In this document: positions 45,400 to 53,877 of the stretch, piece after piece
Layout of the letters: each line of letters starts with the position of its first letter
Position numbering within the stretch: position 1 is the stretch's first letter
Assembly: GCA_025454405.1 (NCBI GenBank)
Contig: JALOON010000026.1
Span: 62,001-126,000 of the forward strand
Source: Oscillatoriaceae cyanobacterium Prado104
GTDB lineage: Bacteria; Cyanobacteriota; Cyanobacteriia; Cyanobacteriales; Microcoleaceae
Reading direction: 5' to 3'
DNA: 64,000 nt
The notes under the pieces: generated by a model
Told to the model about the DNA's origin: nothing
Databases searched by the model: none
What the model saw: the letters and a program-made list of their open reading frames with translations, nothing else
Position numbers and translations under genes: made by a program

Positions 45400-46530
45400 G
45401 TGAAAGATCGAATAGATAGGGAATTAGAAAACATGAGTTCGAGCGTTAAACCATCTTGCCCGGTTAATTCCTACAATGAATGGGACCCCCTTGAGGAAGT
45501 AATTGTGGGTTGCGTTGACGGAGCGATGTTTGGCGAGTGGGATATCATTAATAAGTGGACGTTTCCGATTGAGGAATGGGAGTCGATCGCCAAGGTTGTT
45601 GGCAAGGGAGAGATACCTTATCCTCCGGAGTTTGTGGAAGCTGCCAGGAAAGACTTAAAAGAATTCATCCACATTCTCGAAGCAGAAGGAGTTACAGTGC
45701 GTCGAGTCGAACCGATCGATTTCTCTGCACCTTATGCGACTCCAGCTTGGCAAACAGCCTGCGGTTTTTGCGCTGCCAATCCGAGAGATGTATGTTTGGT
45801 AATCGGCAATGAAATTATAGAAGTACCGATGGCCGATCGCACTCGCTACTTCGAGAGTTGGCCCTATCGCCCCCTACTCAAAGAGTATTTTCAAGCAGGA
45901 GCAAAATGGACGGCGGCACCGAAGCCTCAACTCCTTGACGCGCAGTATGACATGAATTTTCAGTTTGCCAAACCGGGTGAGGAATTGCGCTTTGTGGTCA
46001 CTGAATTTGAACCCACGTTTGATGCAGCAGATTTCGTGCGGTGCGGGCGAGATATCTTCGGACAAAAAAGCCACGTTACTAACAGTTTAGGTATTGAATG
46101 GTTGCAGCGACACCTGGGAGCTGAATACAGAATTCACATTCTTGAGTCTTTATCTCCCTATACGATACATATCGATACGACTTTTATGCCGCTTGCTCCC
46201 GGTAAGGTGCTAGTTAATCCAGAATTTATCGACATCAACAAACTGCCAAAAATTTTGAAAAGCTGGGATATTCTCGTACCGCCAGAACCCGTGCCTTATT
46301 CTGGCAAACTCAAAATGATGAGTAACTGGATTCAAATGAATATATTGATGTTAGATGAAGAAAGGGTAATTGTGGAAAAATCTCAAGAAGCGCTGATTAA
46401 AGCTCTGAAAGATTGGGGTTTTAAGCCTATTCCATGTTCGTTTGAAAATTATTATCCCTTTTTAGGTTCCTTTCACTGTGCCACCCTAGATGTGCGCCGG
46501 CGAGGCGAACTTCAGTCATATTTCGATTGA
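45400..46530 (+). CDS. Arginine:glycine amidinotransferase (AGAT) family enzyme
   Basis: 376 residues. GTG at 45400 has GAGGG 8 bases upstream; the alternative ATG at 45433 is less well placed. It aligns over its length with animal AGAT: PVNSYNEWDPLEEVIVG at the start, GRDIF with Asp218, HVTNSLGIEWLQRHL, HIDTTFMPLAPGKVLVNP with His257, MSNWIQMNILMLDEERV, and FHCATLDVRRRG with the nucleophile Cys360. So the Cys-His-Asp chemistry for moving an amidino group from arginine is intact. The residue before the catalytic His is Ile where animal AGAT has Met, so the acceptor may differ from glycine. Such enzymes make guanidinoacetate or feed specialised metabolites; no biosynthetic cluster adjoins it. 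Confidence 0.9.
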   Translation: MKDRIDRELENMSSSVKPSCPVNSYNEWDPLEEVIVGCVDGAMFGEWDIINKWTFPIEEWESIAKVVGKGEIPYPPEFVEAARKDLKEFIHILEAEGVTVRRVEPIDFSAPYATPAWQTACGFCAANPRDVCLVIGNEIIEVPMADRTRYFESWPYRPLLKEYFQAGAKWTAAPKPQLLDAQYDMNFQFAKPGEELRFVVTEFEPTFDAADFVRCGRDIFGQKSHVTNSLGIEWLQRHLGAEYRIHILESLSPYTIHIDTTFMPLAPGKVLVNPEFIDINKLPKILKSWDILVPPEPVPYSGKLKMMSNWIQMNILMLDEERVIVEKSQEALIKALKDWGFKPIPCSFENYYPFLGSFHCATLDVRRRGELQSYFD

Positions 46531-46548
46531 GTTCGATCGCGGTAAAGC

Positions 46549-46608
46549 GTTTCTTAGTGAGGACTTAAGTCCGCAAATTCAGAGAACTCAAGTCCTCACT
46601 ACAAACCT
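46549..46608. repeat. Palindromic repeat AGTGAGGACTTAAGT...ACTCAAGTCCTCACT
   Basis: Arms at 46556-46570 and 46586-46600 are inverted copies with one mismatch. Ends are TTTC/TTTG next to TAGTGAGG. Family of 9269, 28309, 41251 and 45041. On the minus strand its edge supplies the TAG stop of the adjoining GT2 gene. Confidence 0.9.
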
Positions 46609-47885
46609 TTTAAACTATTAAGTCGCATTCTTTCATATATCTGCGACGGCAGCAGTCTGTGAATTTTCGTCCGCGTCTCAATCTTTTCAAGTGTTGTCCC
46701 TTCACTCAATTTTGATGTTGGTTTTAACTGACATTTTTCATCAATGTCAATTAGGGGTTTTTCGTGGGTGGGGTTCAAGCTAGAAATCGAATGTGCTTCG
46801 CTTGTCATTCGATTTCTAGCTTGAAAGGGTTTATTTAACCTATCTGCTGCTTCCCGGTCTATTGGCGAACCCGCCTCTGCAGGATTTTTGAAAATGGTAG
46901 AATGTCTCTGTTTTAACTCTAAATTAGATTTAGTTAGCGGTAAAAATATCATTTTTAACATATTTTTTATTGACAGTAGATACAAATTGTGCCGCAGCAT
47001 TACCATCAAAAAATCATCTTTCAGAGCCCGATACAGCCACAAAAGCGTACTCCGATAATCGCCATTGCGATCGCTCTTGACAGCTAGATAAATGTAAAAA
47101 TTGCTGCTAGACCAACGGTAAACCTTTTCGGGAACCTCCCGACAATCCCGCCGGACATCTGCCATAATTAATGAATGACCTTTTGCCATTGCTGCGTAGT
47201 TGCAAGACATACTGCTGGCAATCTGCCGGTAGCCAACTAAATATTCCGGTACTACTTTAAATTGATAGTATTTGGCGATGCGCAGGTGCAGTTCCCAGTC
47301 TTCGCAACCTTGAGCGTTTTCTAGTTTTAATTTGCTGTTGTAACCGCCAACTTTCTCAAAACAAGCGCGGCGGATGAGAGATGAACTGGCATTGCCGATG
47401 AAATATTTATAAACTAAGGCATCGCGTACTTCTCCTTCGAGCGTTGAGTTGTAAAATCCGCCTGTCAGCAAACCTCCTTCGTCGATATCGAGCGACCAGG
47501 AATAAACAACTCCGACAAACGGTTCCGATTCTGTCAATAATTTAACTTGTTTTTCCAGGTTTTGCGGTTCCCAAATGTCATCGGCATCAATGGGAGCAAT
47601 GAATTCGCCTTTTGAGTGTGAAACTGCTAGATTGCGGGCGATCGCGACCCCTGCATTCGATCGCTGCAACAAGTTAACTCTGCTATCTTTTTCAGCAAAA
47701 TATTTGACTATTTCAGGAGTTGCATCTGTCGAGCCGTCGTCAACTACTAAAACTTCTATTTTTTGATAGGTTTGAGATAGTACAGATTCGAGAGTTTGGG
47801 CAATAAAACTGCCTGCGTTGCAAGCAGGGATGATGACGGAAACTAAAGGCGCAGCTAAATCGTTTTTCGAGGTGTTCGCGGACAT
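46599..47885 (-). CDS. Glycosyltransferase family 2
   Basis: 428 residues from the ATG at 47885 (MSANTSKNDLAAPLVSVII); a longer frame from a TTG at 47939 is less likely. GT-A fold: VSVIIPACNAGSFIAQTLESVL, VVDDGSTD, the metal-binding PIDADDIW, and QGCEDWELHLRIAKYY as acceptor site. The conserved domain ends by about residue 310; the last 110 residues are unlike the family, low in complexity, and include a segment (RNRMTSEAHSISSLNP) encoded by a perfect 20-bp inverted repeat at 46774-46825. The stop lies in a palindromic repeat. The tail is therefore probably recent, extended after repeat insertion. It probably acts in surface polysaccharide synthesis, with the GT2 gene across the divergent spacer. 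Confidence 0.85.
   Translation of the reverse strand: MSANTSKNDLAAPLVSVIIPACNAGSFIAQTLESVLSQTYQKIEVLVVDDGSTDATPEIVKYFAEKDSRVNLLQRSNAGVAIARNLAVSHSKGEFIAPIDADDIWEPQNLEKQVKLLTESEPFVGVVYSWSLDIDEGGLLTGGFYNSTLEGEVRDALVYKYFIGNASSSLIRRACFEKVGGYNSKLKLENAQGCEDWELHLRIAKYYQFKVVPEYLVGYRQIASSMSCNYAAMAKGHSLIMADVRRDCREVPEKVYRWSSSNFYIYLAVKSDRNGDYRSTLLWLYRALKDDFLMVMLRHNLYLLSIKNMLKMIFLPLTKSNLELKQRHSTIFKNPAEAGSPIDREAADRLNKPFQARNRMTSEAHSISSLNPTHEKPLIDIDEKCQLKPTSKLSEGTTLEKIETRTKIHRLLPSQIYERMRLNSLKGL
46774..46825. repeat. Perfect 20-bp inverted repeat inside a GT2 gene
   Basis: TTCAAGCTAGAAATCGAATG (46774-46793), 12-nt loop, CATTCGATTTCTAGCTTGAA (46806-46825). Both arms match at every position. It lies in the coding part of the GT2 C-terminal tail and keeps frame. 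Confidence 0.97.
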
Positions 47886-48471
47886 CGCAATTTTTATGTC
47901 TAAAGGATGAACTTGCAAGAGCCGATCGTATGTTAACAAATACGAAACAGCGATCGCACACTGTCAAAACTTTTAAATATACATCTTAAATTGCAATTTT
48001 TCTTAAACAAAGCATTTCCTGCTAATTTTGATACATACTTGGCAGCACAGCGCGAGCGCGCGCAACCAAAAAACCCCCTACACTGCCAATTCCTCACTCC
48101 CACCCCGTCTCAGTACAAAGAAATACGTACTTATTTATACCCGATCGCTCCGTAAGGAAACAATTTTGGCGTACTGCAGCACCCTTAAAACAAAAAAGAC
48201 CATCGGGCTTTTTGCAAAGTTTACAAAAACAATAGTATTTTTAAAGATTTTGTAAAGCTATTCCTTTAATACTGCCAATCTGCTCGATATATGGCTTAGA
48301 ATGCGGCTATAAACAGGGAAAAACGCACTCAAGAACATTCAACAAAAAAGTAGTTGAATAAAAATAAATTTCGGGTTATAAATGTAAAGAGCAGAGTTTG
48401 CTTAATGATGGTAAAGTAGCTCCTGTAAAAGTGCAACAATTTTTTTTCATGCAAGCTAAACAAAGTAGGTA
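47886..48471. other. Divergent spacer between two GT2 genes, no gene
   Basis: About 590 bp, A/T-rich towards the plus-strand gene. Contains TTTGCAAAGTTTACAAAAAC...AAAGATTTTGTAAAGC (48212-48256), an imperfect inverted A/T pattern that may be regulatory. Promoters of both GT2 genes should be here; none can be placed with confidence. Confidence 0.45.
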
Positions 48472-49515
48472 ATGATTTCCACTGCCAGCCCAACTGTATC
48501 CGTAATCATTCCAGTACACAACGGAGGTCCTTACTTCCGTACCTGTTTGTCAAAGCTGGCACAATCCGTGCCCAGACCGACCGAGATTATTGTAGTAGCA
48601 GATGGCGAAAGCGACGGCTCTTGGCGTTTGGCCAAGGAATTTGGTGCCAAAGTCATCAGAATTCCCGAATGCGGCGGTCCGGCAAGGGCGAGAAATTTGG
48701 GAGCGCAGGCTGCTAGGGGAGATTTGCTGTTTTTTGTGGATGCTGATGTCGCTGTGGGTCCCGAAACCGTGGGCCGCGCGATGTCGCTGTTCAAAAACCA
48801 TCCCTACTTGGCCGCTGCCATCGGTTCTTACGACGATTCCCCCGGAGATCCAGGTTTTTTATCGCAATACAGAAATTTGCTGCACCACTACGTGCACCAA
48901 ACTGCGAAAGAGGAAGCCTCGACTTTTTGGGGAGCTTGCGGAATTATTCGCCGACAAATTTTTTTGCAGGTAGGGGGCTTTAACGAGAGTTACCGCCGAC
49001 CTTCGATCGAAGACATCGAATTGGGCTACCGTCTGAAACAAGCCGGTTACAACATCAAACTGTGCAAAACTTTGCAGGTCAAGCATTTAAAGCGCTGGGA
49101 AACTCTGGGGCTGCTGAAAGCAGACTTTTTCTACCGCGCGCTGCCTTGGACGGAACTGATTTGGCGCGACAGGCAACTGACCAACGATCTGAATTTGCAA
49201 GTTTCCAGCCGCATCAGCGTAGTATTGGCTTATGCAGTGCTGCTAGCAATTTTTGGGACTTGTCTGTCACCGAGTTGCTTGGTACTGGCAAGCTTGCTGG
49301 CTCTGCCCTTGGTAGCAATTAATGCACCGCTTTACCGATTTTTTCACCGCAGGCACGGTATCCTATTCGCCCTAAAAACAGTTCCCTGGCACTGGCTTTA
49401 CTACCTGTACAGCGGACTGGGATTTGCGATCGGCACTGCCCGCCATTTGCTCTCTCAAAAAAAGTTCGGCACCGTCAAAGTTAGTTTACCCGTATCCGCT
49501 CAGTCAATGCAGTAA
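48472..49515 (+). CDS. Glycosyltransferase family 2, membrane-associated
   Basis: 347 residues. GT-A domain: VSVIIPVHNGGPYFRTCLSKL, VVADGESDGS, ARARNLGAQAARGDLLFFVDADVAVGP (DxD motif), FWGACGIIRRQIFLQVGGF and the acceptor motif EDIELGYRL. Two or three hydrophobic spans near the C-terminus (about 245-285 and 300-325) anchor it to the inner membrane, as in enzymes that act on undecaprenyl- or dolichyl-like carriers. It is followed after 125 bp by the flavin oxidoreductase on the same strand, an arrangement typical of glycan-synthesis sets. Confidence 0.9.
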   Translation: MISTASPTVSVIIPVHNGGPYFRTCLSKLAQSVPRPTEIIVVADGESDGSWRLAKEFGAKVIRIPECGGPARARNLGAQAARGDLLFFVDADVAVGPETVGRAMSLFKNHPYLAAAIGSYDDSPGDPGFLSQYRNLLHHYVHQTAKEEASTFWGACGIIRRQIFLQVGGFNESYRRPSIEDIELGYRLKQAGYNIKLCKTLQVKHLKRWETLGLLKADFFYRALPWTELIWRDRQLTNDLNLQVSSRISVVLAYAVLLAIFGTCLSPSCLVLASLLALPLVAINAPLYRFFHRRHGILFALKTVPWHWLYYLYSGLGFAIGTARHLLSQKKFGTVKVSLPVSAQSMQ

Positions 49516-49640
49516 AAGTTGCCTTTCCAAATGTCTCGAACGATCGATAATTTATCGGCATATTTACGGGTGCGTCTATTAATTCTAAAAGTTATAAAAG
49601 AATTGTACAGTTCGATCCGAGATGCTAGAGTCAGGCAACC

Positions 49641-51092
49641 ATGAAACATTATCCTGCAGTCATCATCGGTGCCGGCCCTGCCGGTTTAACCGCTGCCTAT
49701 GAGTTAGTCAAGGAAGGAATCGCCCCAGTCGTACTCGAAAAAGGCGATAAAGTTGGCGGTTTGGCCCGCACCGAAACTTACAAGGGCTACCGCTTCGACA
49801 TCGGCGGCCACCGTTTTTATACAAAAGTTGCAGCCGTGCAGGAGTTATGGGAAGAAGTTCTCGGCAAAGATTTTATTAAAGTACCGCGTTTGTCCCGAAT
49901 TTATTATCGAGGTCGATTTTTTAATTATCCGATTAGTGCTGTCAATACTCTGTGTAATTTGGGCATAGTTGAAAGCCTGCTAATTTTGTTGAGCTACCTG
50001 AAAGTGAGAATTTGGCCGCTTCGCGAAGAAAAAACTTTTGAGCAGTGGGTAACTAACCGTTTTGGCGAACGCTTGTACAAAACATTTTTCAAAACCTATA
50101 CTGAAAAAGTTTGGGGAATTCCCTGCTCGGAAATTCAAGCAGATTGGGCAGCGCAGCGGATTAAAGGCTTGTCTTTGAAAACGGCAATTATTAATGCTTT
50201 GTTCGGCAGCAACGATACTAAAACTTTAATCAAAGAGTTTGATTATCCGGCGTTAGGTCCGGGGATGATGTGGGAAAAATTTGCGGAAGCAGTGGAAGAG
50301 AAAAGCGGCAAAGTTTATCTCGATACTAGAGTTATTAAATTCAAGCGCGAAGAGAACAAAATTACCAGCATCACTGCCGAAGCAAACGGAGAATTAGTGC
50401 AGTTTGCGGCGGACAATTTTGTTACCAGTATGCCGATATCGGCGCTGGTAGAAAGAATGGAACCCGCACCGCCACCGGAGGTATTGCACGCGGCCCGATC
50501 GCTCAAATACCGAGATTTTTTAATTGTATCGCTGATTGTCGATCGCCCGAATTTGTTTCCCGACAATTGGATTTACATTCACAGTCCCGAAGTGAAAGTC
50601 GGGCGCATTCAAAACTTCAAAAATTGGAGCGCTGCATTAGTTCCCGATCCGAAAAAAAGCTGTTTGGGCATGGAATATTTCTGCAACGAAGGCGGCAAAC
50701 TCTGGGATATGTCTGACGAGGAACTGGTAGAATTAGCAACTCGCGAGTTAGCAACCTTGGGTTTGGTGAAACCGGGCGAGGTCGAAGATGGAGTTGTGTT
50801 GCGGCAGCGCAAAGCCTATCCGGTTTACGACAGCGAATATCGGGGACATTTGCGAGTTTTGGAAAAGTTTTTGAAGGGAATTGAAAACTTGCAAACGATC
50901 GGGCGCAACGGGATGCACCGCTACAACAATCAAGACCATTCTATGCTGACGGGATTGTTGGCGGCGCGAAACATTCTCGGAGAAAATCACGATTTGTGGG
51001 ATGTGAATACCGAGCGATCGTACTACGAAGATTTTACGGCAGATCGGTTAAAAGAGAACAGCAAGGCATCTTTAATTGCTCAATCTAGTTGA
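49641..51092 (+). CDS. FAD-dependent oxidoreductase (PPOX/UDP-galactopyranose mutase-like)
   Basis: 483 residues. Rossmann FAD-binding start AVIIGAGPAGLTAAYELVKEG with the acidic partner LEKGDKVGGLART, then GYRFDIGGHRFYTKV, a hallmark of the UDP-galactopyranose mutase/protoporphyrinogen oxidase-like group. FAD contacts recur at the C-terminus (IGRNGMHRYNNQDHSMLTGLLAARNI). Enzymes of this type, next to GT2 genes, are thought to modify sugar-nucleotide or lipid-linked sugars; the exact reaction is not predictable. No transmembrane segments. Likely co-transcribed with the preceding GT2. Confidence 0.85.
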   Translation: MKHYPAVIIGAGPAGLTAAYELVKEGIAPVVLEKGDKVGGLARTETYKGYRFDIGGHRFYTKVAAVQELWEEVLGKDFIKVPRLSRIYYRGRFFNYPISAVNTLCNLGIVESLLILLSYLKVRIWPLREEKTFEQWVTNRFGERLYKTFFKTYTEKVWGIPCSEIQADWAAQRIKGLSLKTAIINALFGSNDTKTLIKEFDYPALGPGMMWEKFAEAVEEKSGKVYLDTRVIKFKREENKITSITAEANGELVQFAADNFVTSMPISALVERMEPAPPPEVLHAARSLKYRDFLIVSLIVDRPNLFPDNWIYIHSPEVKVGRIQNFKNWSAALVPDPKKSCLGMEYFCNEGGKLWDMSDEELVELATRELATLGLVKPGEVEDGVVLRQRKAYPVYDSEYRGHLRVLEKFLKGIENLQTIGRNGMHRYNNQDHSMLTGLLAARNILGENHDLWDVNTERSYYEDFTADRLKENSKASLIAQSS

Positions 51093-51283
51093 GATGAAAA
51101 CAACTGTTGCGCTCGGGCGATCGCGCATCTTTAGGTTTGCGGGCGATCGCTCATCGAACGCATCTAGACTGCCTCCTGCATCGATCGCAACCTATTGAGG
51201 TGCTGTGAAGTGGAAATATTGTATATTGGTTAATTAAGCCAACCATTGTTTTCACCTTTCACTCCTCGGAGTCGTTTTTTTCT

Positions 51284-52420
51284 ATGCTCCAAAGACTATA
51301 TGTACATAACTTCAGATGCCTGGAGAACTTTGAACTGATTCTCAAAGAGATGCCATCCTCCCTTTTAATTGGGAAAAATGGTTCAGGTAAATCAACCATC
51401 CGTGTTGTATTGGAAATCCTCCAACACATCGGTAGAGGTATTAACAGAATGCGCGACTTTGATGAAAAGCATCTCGGCCTTATCGATCCGAAAGATTTCA
51501 ATCGAGGCAGATCAGATGTTCCAATTCGATTTGAGATAGAAGTATTACTTGATAATAAACTATACAAATATATCCTGGCATTGGAATTGCCAGAAAACTT
51601 TAGAGAGCTGCGAGTTTTTGAAGAGCAACTGTTAATTGAAGGAAATCCAATTTACTCTCGCAAGGAAGCCCAAGTCACTCTTTACAACAGCCCGCGAAAT
51701 CCTGAAGCTCAGTTTCTTGTGGATTGGCATCTCGTTGCCCTTCCAGTGATTCAGGAACAATCAGAAACCGATCCGCTTCGTCTTTTCAAGACTTGGCTGG
51801 CGCGCACGATTATTTTAGCCCCGATCCCGAGCCTGATGACTGGAGAATCTAACGGGCAAACGTTAGAACCAAAACGAGACGGTTCAAATTTTGGGGAGTG
51901 GTTATCTGGGTTACTCAGTCGCTACCCTGCAGCTTACACCCAGGCTGACAGATACCTCAGAGAAGTTATGCCTGACGTTCAGGATTTTCTGAACGAACAA
52001 ATCGGGAAAGACTCTAAAAGTATGGTTGTTCGGTTTGAAGCCAAGAGTGCCAGTTTGAGTGTTGACTTTAAAGACTTATCTGATGGGGAGAAATGCTTTT
52101 TTCTGTGTGCTGTTGTCTTAGCAGCTAACAAGTATTACGGCCCGCTTTTGTGCTTTTGGGACGAACCCGATAATTATCTTTCCCTGTCAGAGGTTGGACA
52201 TTTTGTTACATCACTGCGACGCTCATTTAAGGATAGCGGTCAAATTATAGCAACCTCACATAATGAGGAAGCAATCCGAAAATTTTCCAATGAGAATACC
52301 TTTGTACTGGATAGAAAAAGTCACCTAGAGCCAACCTTAGTTAGGTTGCTGGGCGATATACCTGTAAGTGGCGATCTTGTAGATACCTTGATTCGTGGGG
52401 ATCTAAAATTATGGGAGTGA
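51284..52420 (+). CDS. AAA/ABC-type ATPase of a two-gene OLD/PARIS-like module
   Basis: 378 residues. ABC-class head of the SMC/Rad50/OLD kind (AAA_15/AAA_21): MLQRLYVHNFRCLENFEL, Walker A GKNGSGKST (30-38), a middle region without long coiled coil, a signature-like LSDGEKCFFLCAVVLA (about 265-280), Walker B LLCFWDEPDNYLS (about 288-300), and the H-loop-like IIATSHNEEAIR (about 321). Its last 10 bp overlap the next gene (ATGGGAGTGA), so the two are translationally coupled. Pairs of such an ATPase with a small TOPRIM-like partner are known in anti-phage systems (PARIS, split OLD). No membrane segments. Base composition here is more A/T-rich than in the neighbours. Confidence 0.85.
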   Translation: MLQRLYVHNFRCLENFELILKEMPSSLLIGKNGSGKSTIRVVLEILQHIGRGINRMRDFDEKHLGLIDPKDFNRGRSDVPIRFEIEVLLDNKLYKYILALELPENFRELRVFEEQLLIEGNPIYSRKEAQVTLYNSPRNPEAQFLVDWHLVALPVIQEQSETDPLRLFKTWLARTIILAPIPSLMTGESNGQTLEPKRDGSNFGEWLSGLLSRYPAAYTQADRYLREVMPDVQDFLNEQIGKDSKSMVVRFEAKSASLSVDFKDLSDGEKCFFLCAVVLAANKYYGPLLCFWDEPDNYLSLSEVGHFVTSLRRSFKDSGQIIATSHNEEAIRKFSNENTFVLDRKSHLEPTLVRLLGDIPVSGDLVDTLIRGDLKLWE

Positions 52421-52905
52421 ATAAGTATCAACCCCATGTTCTTGTGTTGCCAGAAGATGATGCTAATCGCCAAATCGCCAACGGATTCATTCTTAACTCA
52501 AGCGTGAATGAACTTGCTATTCAAGTATTACCGATTGCTAATGGCTGGGAAAAAGTTGTGGATTCTTTCAAAAAAAATCATGTTTCTGAAATGCGAAAGT
52601 TTACCCAAAGAATGATTGTATTGCTTATGGATTTTGATGAAGATTGCGAAGATAGGCTGAGTTATGTAAAGGAACAGATTCCAGATGATTTAGAAAATAG
52701 AGTATTTGTGATTGGAGTATTATCTGAACCAGAGAAGTTAAGAAGCGATCTTAGAAAAAATTTTGAAAAAATTGGAGAAACTCTTGCAAATGATTGCTCC
52801 GATAACACAAATCAATTATGGGGACATGCTCTTCTAAAACACAATAAAAATGAGCTAGATCGTATGATTATATCTATTAAACCATTTCTATTTAATAACG
52901 ATTAA
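52411..52905 (+). CDS. Putative TOPRIM-like partner of the AAA ATPase
   Basis: 164 residues, family not recognised with certainty. Two acidic motifs are spaced as in TOPRIM/DUF4276/DUF4435-type domains: LVLPEDDANRQIANGF (Glu15, Asp16, Asp17) and IVLLMDFDEDCEDR (Asp74, Asp76, Asp78). A strand-helix pattern lies between and after (VFVIGVLSEPEKLRSDL). TOPRIM folds use the first Glu and the DxD to hold Mg2+ in nucleases and topoisomerases; activity here is inference. It overlaps the ATPase gene by 10 bp and is markedly A/T-rich, which points to transfer as a cassette. Confidence 0.7.
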   Translation: MGVNKYQPHVLVLPEDDANRQIANGFILNSSVNELAIQVLPIANGWEKVVDSFKKNHVSEMRKFTQRMIVLLMDFDEDCEDRLSYVKEQIPDDLENRVFVIGVLSEPEKLRSDLRKNFEKIGETLANDCSDNTNQLWGHALLKHNKNELDRMIISIKPFLFNND

Positions 52906-53052
52906 ACTGCACTGGAACTCGCCCCGATCGAGCTGGCGTTTTGACCGAAAGATGCAATGACAGCCGAGTGGTGAGAGTAAGATAATTTATTAGAATAAAT
53001 TTATTTAGAATAGCCAATACAGGCGTTTAAAAAGATTGCAAGGAAACAGTTT

Positions 53053-53535
53053 ATGAAACTCGCGGATTTGCCCCAAGATGTTCTCGATGATTTATGTCAA
53101 GACCAACAGTGGCGTTTAGATATCGATCCGGGATTTGACAGCAAACACGAATTTTGGATGGCATGGCACCATTTTCTCCAGTTACCGGAGCAATCCTATT
53201 TTGAGAGTACCGAAGACGATCTGGCAGAATTTCTCACAGTTGAAGGGTACAACCTGCTGCTGCCTGTACCGCGATCGCACCATGCTAGCATTCATCCCAT
53301 TCGATTGATTCCGAGTGCCGATCGACAAACACTCACCCTGTTTCTTCAGGACTCTTACCATCGCGATTGGTTTACAAAGCCCAGCAATGCCCGTTATGGA
53401 TTTCTGGCGATCGCCGATCGTTACCAAAAATTTGGTTGCGATTTCTATCTTGCCAGCTATTATCATTTTGCTTATCTCATCGGCAGGGATTACGAAGTGG
53501 CTGTGGAGATTCTTACTCAGAAATTAAGTAGCTAG
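53053..53535 (+). CDS. Hypothetical protein
   Basis: 160 residues; AAGGA 8 bases before the ATG supports translation. No family recognised. Composition is that of a soluble alpha/beta protein, rich in aromatic residues (HEFWMAWHHFLQL, RDWFTKPSNARYGFLAIADRYQ, FYLASYYHFAYLIG). No signal peptide, TM segment or known motif. It lies between the AAA/TOPRIM-like pair and a toxin module, in an accessory stretch; it may be part of the defence-like island, by position only. Confidence 0.6.
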   Translation: MKLADLPQDVLDDLCQDQQWRLDIDPGFDSKHEFWMAWHHFLQLPEQSYFESTEDDLAEFLTVEGYNLLLPVPRSHHASIHPIRLIPSADRQTLTLFLQDSYHRDWFTKPSNARYGFLAIADRYQKFGCDFYLASYYHFAYLIGRDYEVAVEILTQKLSS

Positions 53536-53545
53536 TGCAGTTTCT

Positions 53546-53875
53546 TTAAGTAGGAGTTTTCGCATCTATTTCCGCATCTATTTCGGCTGCGTCCAATTCA
53601 GCTATTACTCGATCGAGGGTTTTATTCCGACTCCGATCTTTTTTCGGCTGCGAGGGGCGCGCAGCTAATTCGGCATCAAGTTCTTCCATTGTTAGGAAAG
53701 GCAACTCAAATGCCTGTTTAAAAGCTTCTATTTCTTGCAGTAAATCCTGGGCAGTTGCACCTGTAGGTATTGCAGGCTCTTTCTGATAACCGATAAGCGT
53801 TTTGTCGCGTTCGTAATAAACAATGCGGATGCAGAAACCATCTCGATCGTGAAATACACGGTAAGTCCATAACAT
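53546..53875 (-). CDS. Antitoxin-like partner of a RelE/ParE toxin
   Basis: 109 residues from the second ATG (53875), which has AGGAGG at the ideal spacing of 7; an ATG at 53881 overlaps the toxin stop. The N-terminal half (LWTYRVFHDRDGFCIRIVYYERDKTLIGYQ) is a small beta-rich domain, and the rest is an acidic, helical tail (FLTMEELDAELAARPS, LDRVIAELDAAEIDAEIDA). This class of protein regularly follows cyanobacterial RelE/ParE toxins and probably neutralises them; no classical DNA-binding antitoxin domain is seen. Translationally coupled to the toxin. Confidence 0.75.
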   Translation of the reverse strand: MLWTYRVFHDRDGFCIRIVYYERDKTLIGYQKEPAIPTGATAQDLLQEIEAFKQAFELPFLTMEELDAELAARPSQPKKDRSRNKTLDRVIAELDAAEIDAEIDAKTPT

Positions 53876-53877
53876 AT

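Noticed and set aside
45400-46530. Cylindrospermopsin or saxitoxin biosynthesis gene (CyrA/SxtG)
   Set aside because: None of the neighbouring pathway genes are present and the protein resembles animal AGAT as much; AGAT-family level is all that can be supported.
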